Part shown: positions 43,728-52,499 of the stretch, one piece after another | Numbering within the stretch: the stretch's first letter is position 1 | How the letters are laid out: each line of letters starts with the position of its first letter | Assembly: GCF_963678875.1 (NCBI RefSeq) | Contig: NZ_OY787456.1 | Span: forward strand, 1,116,001-1,180,000 | Direction of reading: 5' to 3' | Source of the DNA: an uncultured Hyphomonas sp. | GTDB lineage: Bacteria; Pseudomonadota; Alphaproteobacteria; Caulobacterales; Hyphomonadaceae | DNA: 64,000 nucleotides | Program-made: the position numbers and the translations under genes | Notes under the pieces: generated by a model | Databases searched by the model: none | Told to the model about the DNA's origin: nothing | What the model saw: the letters and a program-made list of their open reading frames with translations, nothing else

Positions 43728-44348
43728 CTAGCGCTCCGTCGCGCCTTTCCCGGCGATGATCTTGTCCCTGAATTTCGCGATCCGCGAGATGCGTGTGGCC
43801 GTCTGCTTGGCGGAATTCAGATTCAATACATAGCTTTTCTGGCGGCCGGGCGTCAGCGCGTGAAAGGCTTCCGCAAGTTCCGGATCGGCGTCCAACGCAT
43901 CGACGAGCTCTTCAGGAAGTTCAATGGCCCGGCTCTTCTTCGGCGGGAGAACGCCAGCCTCCGCATAACCCGCAGCTTCTGCCAGATAGGCGCGCAGGAC
44001 CGGCACCATCCGGTCGACATCGGCATTATCTCTGAACTGGATCATGCCGGCATGCTGCGAGTTCGGTCCTTGCTTTTCCAGCACGCCGTCCGGATCTTTC
44101 ATCAGGGCGGGATTGAAGAAGTTCAGGCGGAAATCGCCGCGGAACGCGCCAATGATTGCGACATTCCGGCCCCCGTACATATAACAGGGGTGCCCCCATT
44201 TCACCGTTTCGGTCAGGCCTGCCTCAAGGCAGATCCGGCGCAGTGCCCTGAGGCCGCTATCCCATTGCCGCGTCGAACAGTCTGGCGTCGCGAAGCGGTC
44301 GCATCGGCCGCAGCCCTTGTCAAAATAGTCTTCAATCTCGGTGATCAT
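43728..44348 (-). CDS. YdeI-like DUF1801 family protein
   Basis: A 206-residue protein. The N-terminal DUF1801 region (about 20-125) has the signature VKWGHPCYMYGGRNVAIIGAF and LNFFNP, and the C-terminal part (130-206) has ELPEELVDALDADPELAEAF and TPGRQKSYVL, the bacteriocin-protection or OmdA-like element. The function is unknown; family members are cytosolic. It ends 22 bases before the end of the convergent acyl-CoA dehydrogenase gene. Confidence 0.85.
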   Translation of the reverse strand: MITEIEDYFDKGCGRCDRFATPDCSTRQWDSGLRALRRICLEAGLTETVKWGHPCYMYGGRNVAIIGAFRGDFRLNFFNPALMKDPDGVLEKQGPNSQHAGMIQFRDNADVDRMVPVLRAYLAEAAGYAEAGVLPPKKSRAIELPEELVDALDADPELAEAFHALTPGRQKSYVLNLNSAKQTATRISRIAKFRDKIIAGKGATER

Positions 44349-44484
44349 CGTGCCTTCCCATCACAGACGCAGCGTCACATCTGTTGCCCGGTTTATCCGC
44401 GACGGCAACCCTGCGGGGACACCGGGATCGGCCTGTTTGTGGGAGGCTTCCCCTGCGCTTTCGTGAACGGAAAGGTACCGGGCT

Positions 44485-44532
44485 CAGTAACCTTCCAGCT
44501 TACTCAGTCAGTAACCTTCCAGCTCACTCAGG
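44485..44532. repeat. 24-base tandem duplication at photolyase 3' end
   Basis: Two copies of a 24-base unit (44485-44508 and 44509-44532) differ at two positions. The unit contains the last codons and TGA stop of the photolyase gene (LSELEGY-stop), so the second copy, LSKLEGY-stop, lies directly after the first stop in the same frame. Confidence 0.9.
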
Positions 44533-46037
44533 AAGTTCGCCGCGGTATCCAGATACCCGGCTTTCTTGTCGTCTTTCAGCCGGTCCCATGTGGAATAGAC
44601 GCGGGCCATGCGGGGATTGGTGCGGAGCTTGTCTGCGTTGCGGCTGACGAAGTCCCAGTAGAGCGAATTGAACGGGCAGGCATCCGGCCCCGTTTTCAGC
44701 TTCACGTCATACCGGCAGCCATCGCAATAGTCTGACATCCTGCTGATATAGTTTCCACCTGCCGCATAAGGCTTGGTGCCCAGAAGGCCTCCGTCTGCAT
44801 ACTGACTCATGCCCAGCGTATTGGGCAGCTCCACCCATTCATAGGCATCGGCATAGACCGCGAGATACCATTCATGCACGGCCTTCGGGTCGATGCCGGC
44901 CAGCAGGGCGAAATTCCCGGTCAGCATCAGGCGCTGGATGTGGTGGGCGTAGGCTTCCTCCTTCGTCTGCGTGACCGCCGCGTTGAGGCAGGTCATGTCC
45001 GTGTCGCCTGTCCAGTAGAATTCCGGCAAGGGCCGCTCGGCGGCGAAGAAGTTCATGTCCAGATAGCCCGGCATTTTCAGCCAGTAGATCCCGCGCACAT
45101 ATTCGCGCCAGCCGATGATCTGGCGGATGAAACCCTCCACCGCGTTCAGCGGCGCATCGCCCGCCTTCCACGCTGCCTCCGCCATGCGGCAGGTCTCCAG
45201 CGGGTCCAGCAGGCCGGCATTGATGTAGACCGACAGGAGCGAGTGGTAGAGGAATTTCTCCCCGGCCAGCATCGCGTCCTGATAGTCTCCGAAATCCGGC
45301 AGGGCCTCGGTGATGAAGTGGTCCCGCGCGGTCTCGGCCTGCTCGGCTGTGACGGCGAACCAGAAAGGCTCAAGGTCTCCGAAATTATTGGCGAAGCGGT
45401 CCGCCACCAGTGCCAGCACTTCCTCCGTAACCGGATCGGGCTTTACGCGGTGCGGTTTCGGCATGAACAGGCTCGCCTTGGCGGGCTTGCGGTTTTCCGC
45501 ATCATAGTTCCACTTGCCGCCCGCCGGTTCGCCGTTTTCCATCAACAGGCCCGTCTTGCGGCGCATTTCGCGATAGAAATACTCCATCCGCAATTCCTTG
45601 CGGCCCTCGGCCCAGTCGCGGAAGTCCTCGTGGGAGCAGAGGAAGCGGTCATCCTCAAGGATCTCGACAGGCAGGCCGGTTTCGCCTGCCCAAGCCTCCA
45701 TGTCCTGGCGCACGCGCCATTCGCCGGGTTCGGTGACGAGGATGCGCTCTGCGCCATGGCGGTCAATCGCGCGCTTCAGCTCGCCGGTGAAGCTGCCGGA
45801 ATTGCCGTCATCGTCGAGGCGCACATAGTCGACCGTCCAGCCATCTTCCCGGAGGCCTTCGGCGAAGTGGCGCATGGCGGAAAACAGGAAGGCGATCTTC
45901 TTCTTGTGGTGCGGCACATAGGAGGCCTCCTCCATCACTTCCGCCATCAGGATCCGGGCCGAGTCCCGGCTTGTGGCTTTGAGCGAAGAGATGGATGGCG
46001 AGAGCTGGTCGCCCAGAATGAAAACAAGATCGGTGAT
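44508..46037 (-). CDS. phrB: Iron-sulfur (6-4) photolyase of PhrB/FeS-BCP type, ATC start
   Basis: A photolyase/cryptochrome-related repair flavoprotein. Read from the ATC codon at 46035-46037 it has 509 residues, the usual length, and includes the family opening DLVFILGDQLSPSISSL. No ATG, GTG or TTG lies in frame before 45947, and an in-frame TAG at about 46081 limits the frame. Numbered from ATC the cluster cysteines fall at 350 (DMTC), 438 and 441 (YCDGC) and 454 (DACPF), the same as in Agrobacterium PhrB as I recall. GGAAAGG lies about 8 bases before ATC. From ATG at 45947 only 479 residues would result. Confidence 0.8.
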   Translation of the reverse strand: MTDLVFILGDQLSPSISSLKATSRDSARILMAEVMEEASYVPHHKKKIAFLFSAMRHFAEGLREDGWTVDYVRLDDDGNSGSFTGELKRAIDRHGAERILVTEPGEWRVRQDMEAWAGETGLPVEILEDDRFLCSHEDFRDWAEGRKELRMEYFYREMRRKTGLLMENGEPAGGKWNYDAENRKPAKASLFMPKPHRVKPDPVTEEVLALVADRFANNFGDLEPFWFAVTAEQAETARDHFITEALPDFGDYQDAMLAGEKFLYHSLLSVYINAGLLDPLETCRMAEAAWKAGDAPLNAVEGFIRQIIGWREYVRGIYWLKMPGYLDMNFFAAERPLPEFYWTGDTDMTCLNAAVTQTKEEAYAHHIQRLMLTGNFALLAGIDPKAVHEWYLAVYADAYEWVELPNTLGMSQYADGGLLGTKPYAAGGNYISRMSDYCDGCRYDVKLKTGPDACPFNSLYWDFVSRNADKLRTNPRMARVYSTWDRLKDDKKAGYLDTAANFLSELEGY

Positions 46038-46151
46038 CGGCCCGGCCTTTCCATTGCCTGCGTTGGAGGTCTGCTCTGTCTACGAAACGGAGGGCGGATC
46101 GGTTTCACCGGAGCAGTCATCCGAACGCGGGCGAGGGCCGTACCTAGGGCC

Positions 46152-46682
46152 ATGAAAAAGCAACTTCCTGCCCTTGCCGCCCTCGCCTTTATCACAGCCT
46201 GCGCTTCGCGGCCGCCTGTGCCGGATGACGCCGGAGGCGAAGCCTTCGTGATCGAACGCGACCTTGCCGGCGCCCATGTGGCGCGGGGCGAGTTCAAATC
46301 CATCACCGGCGTACACCGCACCTTCACCGCGCAGCTGACCGGCACCTGGGATGGCGAGACGTTCACGCTGGTGGAAGACTTCGTCTATGACGACGGCGAG
46401 AAGGACACGAAAACCTGGAAGCTCGAACGCATCGCGCCGGGTGAATACAGCGGGACCCGCGAAGACGTGGTCGGCACGGCGCGCGGCTATCAGGACGGAC
46501 GGGCCTTCCGTCTGGAATATGACATCGTTCTGCCCTCGGATAATGGCAAGGGCCGCAAGGTCCGCTTCCGGGACGTGCTGGCGCATGACGGGAATGGACG
46601 GGTTCTGAACACGGCAACGGTCGGCTGGTTCGGCCTGCGGGTCGGTTCGGTGTCGCTCGTGATGGAGCCTGCAGCCGAATAA
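46152..46682 (+). CDS. DUF3833 family lipoprotein
   Basis: A 176-residue protein with a signal peptide ending in lipobox ITAC (Cys 16). The mature part has the DUF3833 features: ARGEFKSITGVHRTFTAQLTGTWDG, a YDDGEKDTKTWKLER strand set and VLAHDGNGRVLNTATV. Members are often encoded near photolyase/cryptochrome genes and short-chain dehydrogenases, and here the gene is divergent from the photolyase gene, which supports the call. Function unknown. A terminator follows. Confidence 0.82.
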   Translation: MKKQLPALAALAFITACASRPPVPDDAGGEAFVIERDLAGAHVARGEFKSITGVHRTFTAQLTGTWDGETFTLVEDFVYDDGEKDTKTWKLERIAPGEYSGTREDVVGTARGYQDGRAFRLEYDIVLPSDNGKGRKVRFRDVLAHDGNGRVLNTATVGWFGLRVGSVSLVMEPAAE

Positions 46683-46708
46683 ACCAGTCATTTCCTGACC
46701 GCAAAGAA

Positions 46709-46738
46709 AAAGGCCGCCTCCCTTGGGAGACGGCCTTT
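46709..46738. terminator. Bidirectional terminator between DUF3833 and csp genes
   Basis: Hairpin AAAGGCCG-N-CTCCC-TT-GGGAG-N-CGGCCTTT (46709-46738) lies between two convergent genes. A T-run follows on the plus strand (CTTTCT) and an A/T-rich stretch on the other side, so it can end both transcripts. Confidence 0.82.
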
Positions 46739-46761
46739 CTGTCGCGAACAGTCCTTGCAGA

Positions 46762-46974
46762 CTATGCAGCGTCTTCGATCGTGTCGACGGCAGTCTTGCC
46801 GTTGCGCTTGTCGACGGCCGTGGTGAAGGAAACCTTCTGGCCTTCGGTCAGGATGCGCATGCCGGCGCGCTCAAGCGCGGTTGCGTGGACGAACACGTCG
46901 GTGCTGCCATCGTCCGGAGCGATAAAGCCGAAGCCTTTTTGGTCGTTGTAGAATTTTACGGTGCCACTGGTCAT
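46762..46974 (-). CDS. Cold-shock protein (CspA family)
   Basis: A 70-residue single cold-shock domain. RNP1 is KGFGFIAPD and RNP2 is VFVHATAL, both complete. The protein binds single-stranded nucleic acid as an RNA chaperone. GGAG precedes the ATG at 46974. A long, gene-free leader (to about 47197) may hold a cold-responsive 5' UTR, as in other csp genes; an in-frame extension upstream is not used because the domain starts here. Confidence 0.93.
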   Translation of the reverse strand: MTSGTVKFYNDQKGFGFIAPDDGSTDVFVHATALERAGMRILTEGQKVSFTTAVDKRNGKTAVDTIEDAA

Positions 46975-47197
46975 GGGACACTCCTGTATAAATGCGTGCC
47001 AGCAACATGCCGGCTCGCTGAAGTTCGAGTTTTGTGTGGGAGGTCTCTGATAAAGTGGCAGGGTCAGCCCTGACATTCGATGCCTGATCGTCCGGCGAAA
47101 AGTCGAAACGCTCATTTAAGGGGTTTCGGCAACATTACAAGGCAAAGTGTGCTTTTATCCGGAAAGAAATATTCAGAATGCTGAAAAATTCACGGCG

Positions 47198-48370
47198 TTA
47201 ACGTGGCTCCAGCCTCGGCAAAGCCAACAATAACAGTACCGAAAGGCATGACGCGCCCGCCGCAACGCTGGCCAGCGGGGCTAGCCCGGCGGTCACGAAC
47301 GGGGCGGCAATGGCCGTGCCCGTCGCGGTCGTCGACAGGATGAACAGGATCACCAGCGCTGCGCCGCGCGCGTCATCACCGTCCGAGGCGAGGATGGCAC
47401 GGAAGAAGCCCGGCGGGCCGCGGATGCCAAGGCCGAGGTTCACCGGCACGAACAGCGCGGTGATCACCCACGCATCCGTTCCACCTGTGAAGCCATAGCC
47501 GGCCAGCCCGGTCAGGCCGAGGGCCGACACAGCGGAGCCGAGCAGGATCATCCGCTCCGGCCCGAACATGTCGGCCAGCCGGCCGGCGATGTTGGAAGCC
47601 AGGATGAAGAAGGCGATGCCGGTAACCTGCATGATGATGAACGCGTTCAGGGTGAGGCCCAGCGCCTTGGTCATCATCGCGGGGGCGCCGAACACGAAGA
47701 TCAGCAATCCGCCCAGCGTGCAGGCCTGGCTGAGCGCGTAGCGTACATAAGTCTTGTTGCTCAGCAGGCGGATATAGCTGCCCTTGCCCCGTGTCGGCGG
47801 CGGCACGGGCAGGCTGGCGCCCAGCGTGCGGACGAGCAGGGCGACGAGCAGGCTGAGTGCGGCGATCATGTAGAAGGAGCTGGTCCAGCCCCACGCGGCC
47901 AGCAGCCAGACGCCAGCCACCGGAGCGAGGGCGGGCACCAGCGACTCGACGCTGCCCATCACGCCCAGCGCCCGCACGGCGCCAGCTTCGCTGAACATGG
48001 CGCGGATCATGCCCGGCGCGAAGACGGCCGCCGCTGCGCCTGACAGCCCGTGCAGGAAACGCAGGCCCACAAGCGCAGGCAGGGACGGCGCCAACGCACA
48101 GGCCAGCGAGACGAGCGCGTAAGCAATCAGGCTGCCGACGAGAAGGCCCCGCTGGTCCACCCGCGCGCCAAGCTCTCCGAACAGGATCAGGCCCACGCAA
48201 CCGCCTGCGACGAAGGCGGCCAGCACCAGCTGCGCCATGGCTGCGCTGCCGCCCAGCGTGTCCGGCAGGTCCGGTACGGCGGGCAGCACAAGGTCTGTTC
48301 CGGCCAGACCGAGGGTCGTGCCGAGAAGCAGCAGCACAAAGGCAAGCGAGGGGGCGGCGGTGGTTTTCAT
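47198..48370 (-). CDS. MFS drug exporter, Bcr/CflA-like
   Basis: A 390-residue 12-helix major facilitator protein. The signature DLVLPAVPDLPDTLGGS near the N-terminus and FGELGARVDQRGLLVGSL (motif A) at about 65-82 match the Bcr/CflA drug-resistance subfamily. A proline/lysine loop (195-205) separates the halves. The substrate is unknown. A cluster of TATATA palindromes 80-110 bases upstream of the start may control it. Confidence 0.85.
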   Translation of the reverse strand: MKTTAAPSLAFVLLLLGTTLGLAGTDLVLPAVPDLPDTLGGSAAMAQLVLAAFVAGGCVGLILFGELGARVDQRGLLVGSLIAYALVSLACALAPSLPALVGLRFLHGLSGAAAAVFAPGMIRAMFSEAGAVRALGVMGSVESLVPALAPVAGVWLLAAWGWTSSFYMIAALSLLVALLVRTLGASLPVPPPTRGKGSYIRLLSNKTYVRYALSQACTLGGLLIFVFGAPAMMTKALGLTLNAFIIMQVTGIAFFILASNIAGRLADMFGPERMILLGSAVSALGLTGLAGYGFTGGTDAWVITALFVPVNLGLGIRGPPGFFRAILASDGDDARGAALVILFILSTTATGTAIAAPFVTAGLAPLASVAAGASCLSVLLLLALPRLEPR

Positions 48371-48448
48371 GGAGGCGGGCTTATCCGTGAATCCGGCGTG
48401 CTTGTCGACCGCAGGTTTGTGACACCGGCGCCATGGCTCCGGAAGGGG

Positions 48449-48482
48449 CGTATATATCGTCTATATACGGTGTATATATCGT
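48449..48482. promoter_or_regulatory. Triple TATATA operator-like repeat
   Basis: Two overlapping perfect palindromes, CGTATATA-N5-TATATACG (48449-48469) and TATATAC-GGT-GTATATA (48462-48478), lie in the 221-base gap between the divergent MFS and pseudouridine synthase genes. GTATATATCGT is thereby repeated 22 bases apart. Such half-site repeats are typical of repressor sites. No regulator gene is adjacent. Confidence 0.6.
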
Positions 48483-48591
48483 GTTCTTTATTGTCCCGGA
48501 CGCGCACTTATCCAACAGTGAGCGCGCTGGTTGCGGGCCCGCGGCGGGACCGATATGACGGGCACCGGAAGCGGCAGGAAACCGACACATC

Positions 48592-49635
48592 ATGGCCTGG
48601 ACCAAGACATATGAAGGCGCCGAGCCGCTGCGCATCAACAAATGGCTGGCCGAGGAAGGCGTCTGCTCACGCCGCGAGGCGGATGCGCTGATCCTGAAAG
48701 GCCTGATCAAGGTCGATGGCGAGGCCGCCGTGGCGGGCCAGAAGATTGAAGCGGGCCAGACGCTGACCCTGCTGCAGAAGGCGACGCGCCAGCTGGACAA
48801 CAAGCTGTCGCTGATCTTCCACAAGCCGGAAGGCATCGTTTCCGGCACGCCGGAGCCGGGTGAAACCCCGGCGGTACGCCTGATCACGGAGAAGACGCTC
48901 TCCGGAAAGGCGCATGCAATTCCGGGCCGCTACAACAAGCTCGCGCCGCTCGGCCGCCTCGACAAGGACAGCCGGGGCCTGCTGGTCCTGTCGGAAGACG
49001 GGGTGCTGGCGAAGGCGCTGATCGGGCCCGAGAGCACCGTCGACAAGGAATATGTGGTCAAGGTGAAGGGCGATGTGACGCCCGAAAAGCTCGCCCTGCT
49101 GCGCCACGGGCTGGAGCTGGACGGTCGCAAGCTGAAACCGGCGCAGGTCGAGCAGGTAAAGGCGCACGAGCTGCGCTTCATCCTGCAAGAGGGCCGCAAC
49201 CGCCAGATCCGCCGCATGTGCCAATTGGTGGAGCTGCGCGTTGTGGACCTGATGCGCGTGCGTATCGGCTCGCTGGAACTGGCAGGCCTGCCGGAAGGCA
49301 GGTGGCGCCCGATCAGCGCGAAAGAGCGCGAGGCCCTGCTGACTGGCGCGGCGCCCCGGCCTCGCAAGCCGCGGGAAGAGCGGGAACGCCCGCGTCGCGA
49401 TGCCGAGGACCGGCCTCCGCGCGGTGAACGTCCTCCTCGGGGCGAGCGGTCCGACCGTCCGCCGCGTTCAGGCAAGCCGGGTGGGAAGCCTTTTGGTAAG
49501 CCAGGCGGCAAAAGCGGTCCGCCACGCGGGGATCGAAAGCCGGAGAGCCGGGAAGAAAAGCCCGTGAATCCAATGCGCGGCGCCAAGTTCAAGCGCACCA
49601 AGCTTGGGCCCCGCAAACGGACGCCCATCAAATAG
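48592..49635 (+). CDS. rRNA pseudouridine synthase (RsuA/RluB/E/F family)
   Basis: A 347-residue RNA-modifying enzyme. An S4 RNA-binding domain (about 12-65; LRINKWLAEEGVCSRREADALI) precedes the catalytic domain with LGRLDKDSRGLLVLSEDG, where D124 is the nucleophile, and GRNRQIRRMCQ. It converts specific 23S or 16S uridines to pseudouridine. The C-terminal tail (from about 250) is a long basic, Arg/Gly/Pro-rich region, likely disordered, that may aid RNA binding. Confidence 0.92.
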   Translation: MAWTKTYEGAEPLRINKWLAEEGVCSRREADALILKGLIKVDGEAAVAGQKIEAGQTLTLLQKATRQLDNKLSLIFHKPEGIVSGTPEPGETPAVRLITEKTLSGKAHAIPGRYNKLAPLGRLDKDSRGLLVLSEDGVLAKALIGPESTVDKEYVVKVKGDVTPEKLALLRHGLELDGRKLKPAQVEQVKAHELRFILQEGRNRQIRRMCQLVELRVVDLMRVRIGSLELAGLPEGRWRPISAKEREALLTGAAPRPRKPREERERPRRDAEDRPPRGERPPRGERSDRPPRSGKPGGKPFGKPGGKSGPPRGDRKPESREEKPVNPMRGAKFKRTKLGPRKRTPIK

Positions 49636-49687
49636 CTGACCCAGCGTGACGGCTTGGCGCATTGATTGCCCGGCCTATTCTGGCGCC

Positions 49688-50755
49688 ATGGACGGTTTCA
49701 CGACAAAGACACCCAAGCGCCCCGGACTGGACTATCTGCACGGCGAAGCCGCGCCCGGTCATGGCGAGATGATGGAAATCACGCCGCGCATCCAGTGGAT
49801 CCGCATGGCGCTGCCTTTCTCCCTGAAATTCATCAATGTCTGGCTGATCGACGATGGCGACGGCTGGACGATCGTCGACACGGGCATGCCGCTGAAAGAG
49901 ACGCGGGATGCGTGGAAGGCGATCCTCGACGCGCGCGTCACGGCCGACAAGCCGCTGAAGCGGGTGATCGTCACGCACATGCACCCCGATCATGTCGGCT
50001 GCGCTGGCTGGCTCTGCTACAAATATGGGGCGGAGCTGTGGATGAGCCGGCTGGAATACACGACCTGCCGGATGCTCATTTCGGACACCGGACGCGAGGC
50101 GCCGGAGGCGGGGATCAGCTTCTATCGCAAGGCCGGATGGGACGAGGCGGCGCTGGAAAATTACAGGTCGCGCTTCGGCGGCTTCGGCCGCGGTGTTTCG
50201 AAAATGCCGGACAGCTTCTTCCGCCTCAGTGATGGCGACACGTTCGAAATGGGCGGCGAGACCTGGGAAGTGATCACCGGCAATGGCCACTCGCCTGAAC
50301 ATGTCTGCCTGTTCTGCCCAGCGGAAAACATTGTCATTTCAGGGGACCAGCTGCTGCCGCGCATCTCTTCCAATGTGTCGGTCCACCCGACCGAACCGGC
50401 GGCCAATCCGCTGCTGGACTGGATGTCGAGCTGCGAGAAACTGCTGGAGCAGCTTCCGGAAGACGTGCTCGCGCTCCCGGCGCACAACGAGCCGTTCCGC
50501 GGTGCGCACAAGCGGCTGCGCCACCTGATCGACGGCCATGAGGTTGCGCTCACACGCCTGAAGCAGCGCCTGGCCGAACAGCCGCGCAAGGTGCTGGACA
50601 CGTTCGTTGCCATCTTCGGGCGGAAAATCGCGCTCGACGAGCAGGGCATGGCGACCGGCGAAGCGCTGGCCCACCTGAACTGCCTGATCTATCGCGGCGA
50701 GGTGAAGGCTGAACTGGGTCATGATGGCGTGACACTCTACAGTCTGGCCAGCTGA
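49688..50755 (+). CDS. Metallo-beta-lactamase fold hydrolase
   Basis: A 355-residue MBL-fold protein. The zinc motif is THMHPDHVG (HxHxDH), with further ligands in NGHSPEHVC and GDQLLPRIS and the end PAHNEPF. A C-terminal helical extension (about 265-355) is typical of a broad MBL group related to lactonase and thioesterase enzymes. Substrate unknown. The ATG at 49688 is preferred to upstream codons because the fold starts directly after it. Confidence 0.87.
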   Translation: MDGFTTKTPKRPGLDYLHGEAAPGHGEMMEITPRIQWIRMALPFSLKFINVWLIDDGDGWTIVDTGMPLKETRDAWKAILDARVTADKPLKRVIVTHMHPDHVGCAGWLCYKYGAELWMSRLEYTTCRMLISDTGREAPEAGISFYRKAGWDEAALENYRSRFGGFGRGVSKMPDSFFRLSDGDTFEMGGETWEVITGNGHSPEHVCLFCPAENIVISGDQLLPRISSNVSVHPTEPAANPLLDWMSSCEKLLEQLPEDVLALPAHNEPFRGAHKRLRHLIDGHEVALTRLKQRLAEQPRKVLDTFVAIFGRKIALDEQGMATGEALAHLNCLIYRGEVKAELGHDGVTLYSLAS

Positions 50756-50849
50756 CCTGATTTACAGCCCATTGGCAGTTTTCGGCTTCGCAATCAGCCG
50801 GGGTTTCGTCTAAGAAAGGCCCCTGTTGAAAGACGATAGCGAGGCCTCG

Positions 50850-51707
50850 ATGGCACGAGATGGCGAAAAGGCCGCGCAGGGCAGTGACGACACGCCCACC
50901 ACTCTCGCCGACAAGGTGAAGCAGGAACTGAAGGAATGGGGCGCCACGCTGGCGGTCTTCGTTCCATTGTTCATGCTGTTCTCCGGCCTCGCCTACGAAC
51001 AGCGCGTCATTCCGTCCGAAAGCATGGTGCCGACGCTTCAGGTGTCTGACCGCGTGGCTGTTGCCAAGTTCGCCTATGGCTATGACCGCTATTCCCTGCC
51101 GTTCAGCATGGGGCGCTACCTGCCGCTGCCGGAGGGCCGGATCTTTGCGCGCGATCCGAAGCGCGGCGATGTCGTCGTGTTCGAGCATCCCCACGCCGGC
51201 AAGGTGATGATCAAGCGTGTGCTTGGCCTGCCGGGCGACCAGATCCAGATGATCGACGAGCAGGTCTATATCAACGGCGAACCGCTCCCCAGCGAGTATG
51301 TCCGCTCCGTCCGCTACGTGCCGCACGGCACCAATTGGGTGGCGACCGCCTATGAATGGCGCGAGACCGCGGAAGACGGAAAAACCTGGACCACCGACCG
51401 CCAGGAAGCGGGCGACCGGGGCGACAACACGGTGCTGTTCATCGTGCCCAAGGGCCATGTTTTCATGATGGGCGACAACCGCGACAACTCGCTCGACAGC
51501 CGTTTCCTGTCCGGCCATTGCCCGCCGGTGGGCAATGTTGTGGATCGCGTCGGCTGCCCGCTGGCGGTCGACCCGAAGGAGGCTTCGGTCGGCTTCGTGC
51601 CGATGGATCACCTGATGGGACGGGCCGATACAGTGCTGATGAGCTTCTATCGCTGCAAGCTCATGGACGGCGAGAAATGCCCGAAGCGGGTGTGGAAGGG
51701 GCTCTAG
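50850..51707 (+). CDS. lepB: Signal peptidase I
   Basis: A 285-residue membrane peptidase that removes signal peptides from exported proteins. A membrane helix (about 30-50) leads to box B PSESMVPTL with nucleophile S58, box D VMIKRVLGLPGD with general base K122, and box E GDNRDNSLDSR. The catalytic domain contains a cysteine pair near the C-terminus (SGHCPP, RVGCPL). ATG at 50850 follows GAGG at 50841-50844; a TTG at 50826 is an alternative start. Confidence 0.95.
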   Translation: MARDGEKAAQGSDDTPTTLADKVKQELKEWGATLAVFVPLFMLFSGLAYEQRVIPSESMVPTLQVSDRVAVAKFAYGYDRYSLPFSMGRYLPLPEGRIFARDPKRGDVVVFEHPHAGKVMIKRVLGLPGDQIQMIDEQVYINGEPLPSEYVRSVRYVPHGTNWVATAYEWRETAEDGKTWTTDRQEAGDRGDNTVLFIVPKGHVFMMGDNRDNSLDSRFLSGHCPPVGNVVDRVGCPLAVDPKEASVGFVPMDHLMGRADTVLMSFYRCKLMDGEKCPKRVWKGL

Positions 51708-51818
51708 CCCATTGAAAGCCGGGATTACTGCCTTGTCGCTTCCGGCCAACCTCGCTAGTGGCTGGAAGTTCGCGGGGCATCTGGCCCTATCGGACTAGAT
51801 CGAACGGACCGGACGGCG

Positions 51819-52415
51819 ATGCCAGGATCGACATCGACAGCAAACCGGCGCGGCCCCATCGTGATCTCGCGTCACGGCAAGCCTGCGCTGGACCGTACCG
51901 CCGGGCCACGGCTCGACTGGCGCGAGTACAAGGACTGGTGGGCCCGGTACGAAGAAAGCCCGCTGGCCGAAGGACAAGTCGCCCCGCAGAAGCTGATGGA
52001 CGCCGTGAAGGACGCAGACACCGTCTTCGCCTCCGGCCGCATCCGCGCACAGGAAACAGCTGCCCGCGCTGCACCGCACATGACGGCGCAATTCGACCCG
52101 GTCTTCAACGAAGCGCCGCTGCCGCCGCCCATGCTGCCGCGGGTGCGCTACCTGCCGAAGACATGGAACATCCTTGCCCGCGCTGCCTGGCTGAATGGCC
52201 ATGCGCTGGATGGGGAAAGCGTGGTGCAGGCCCGCTTGCGCGCGATGGAAGCCGCGCAGAAACTGCACGAAGCGTCAGAGGATGCGAAGGTCTACCTGGC
52301 CGCGCATGGCTGGTTCAATCGCATGATAAGGCCGGAGTTGAAGAAGCTCGGCTGGAAATGCGTCCGCGACGGCGGGGATTCCTATTGGAGTTTCCGCGTC
52401 TACGAATACCGGTGA
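51819..52415 (+). CDS. Histidine phosphatase-family protein
   Basis: A 198-residue protein with the RHG motif SRHGK (H19), the second-site arginine in GRIRAQETA and a final histidine in AAHGWFNR, giving the histidine phosphatase pocket. Family members act on phospho-sugars, phosphoproteins or nucleotides; the substrate is unknown. GGACGG precedes the ATG. It lies between lepB and xseB, in the same direction. Confidence 0.82.
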   Translation: MPGSTSTANRRGPIVISRHGKPALDRTAGPRLDWREYKDWWARYEESPLAEGQVAPQKLMDAVKDADTVFASGRIRAQETAARAAPHMTAQFDPVFNEAPLPPPMLPRVRYLPKTWNILARAAWLNGHALDGESVVQARLRAMEAAQKLHEASEDAKVYLAAHGWFNRMIRPELKKLGWKCVRDGGDSYWSFRVYEYR

Positions 52416-52499
52416 TTCCGGGTTCGAAATCGAATTGGAAAAGGTTGTGATGGGTCGGGCACCGCTCTAGTGTCCGGTCGATCCGAAACGTGAGGCGAC

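Noticed and set aside
44508..46037. Photolyase as a pseudogene
   Set aside because: The frame is intact over its entire length, all four cluster cysteines are kept and there is a ribosome site before ATC, so a rare start is more likely. A damaged start cannot be ruled out.
46975..47197. A frame extending the cold-shock protein by 47 residues
   Set aside because: The domain starts at the ATG at 46974, which has a good ribosome site; the extension lies in the probable 5' UTR.
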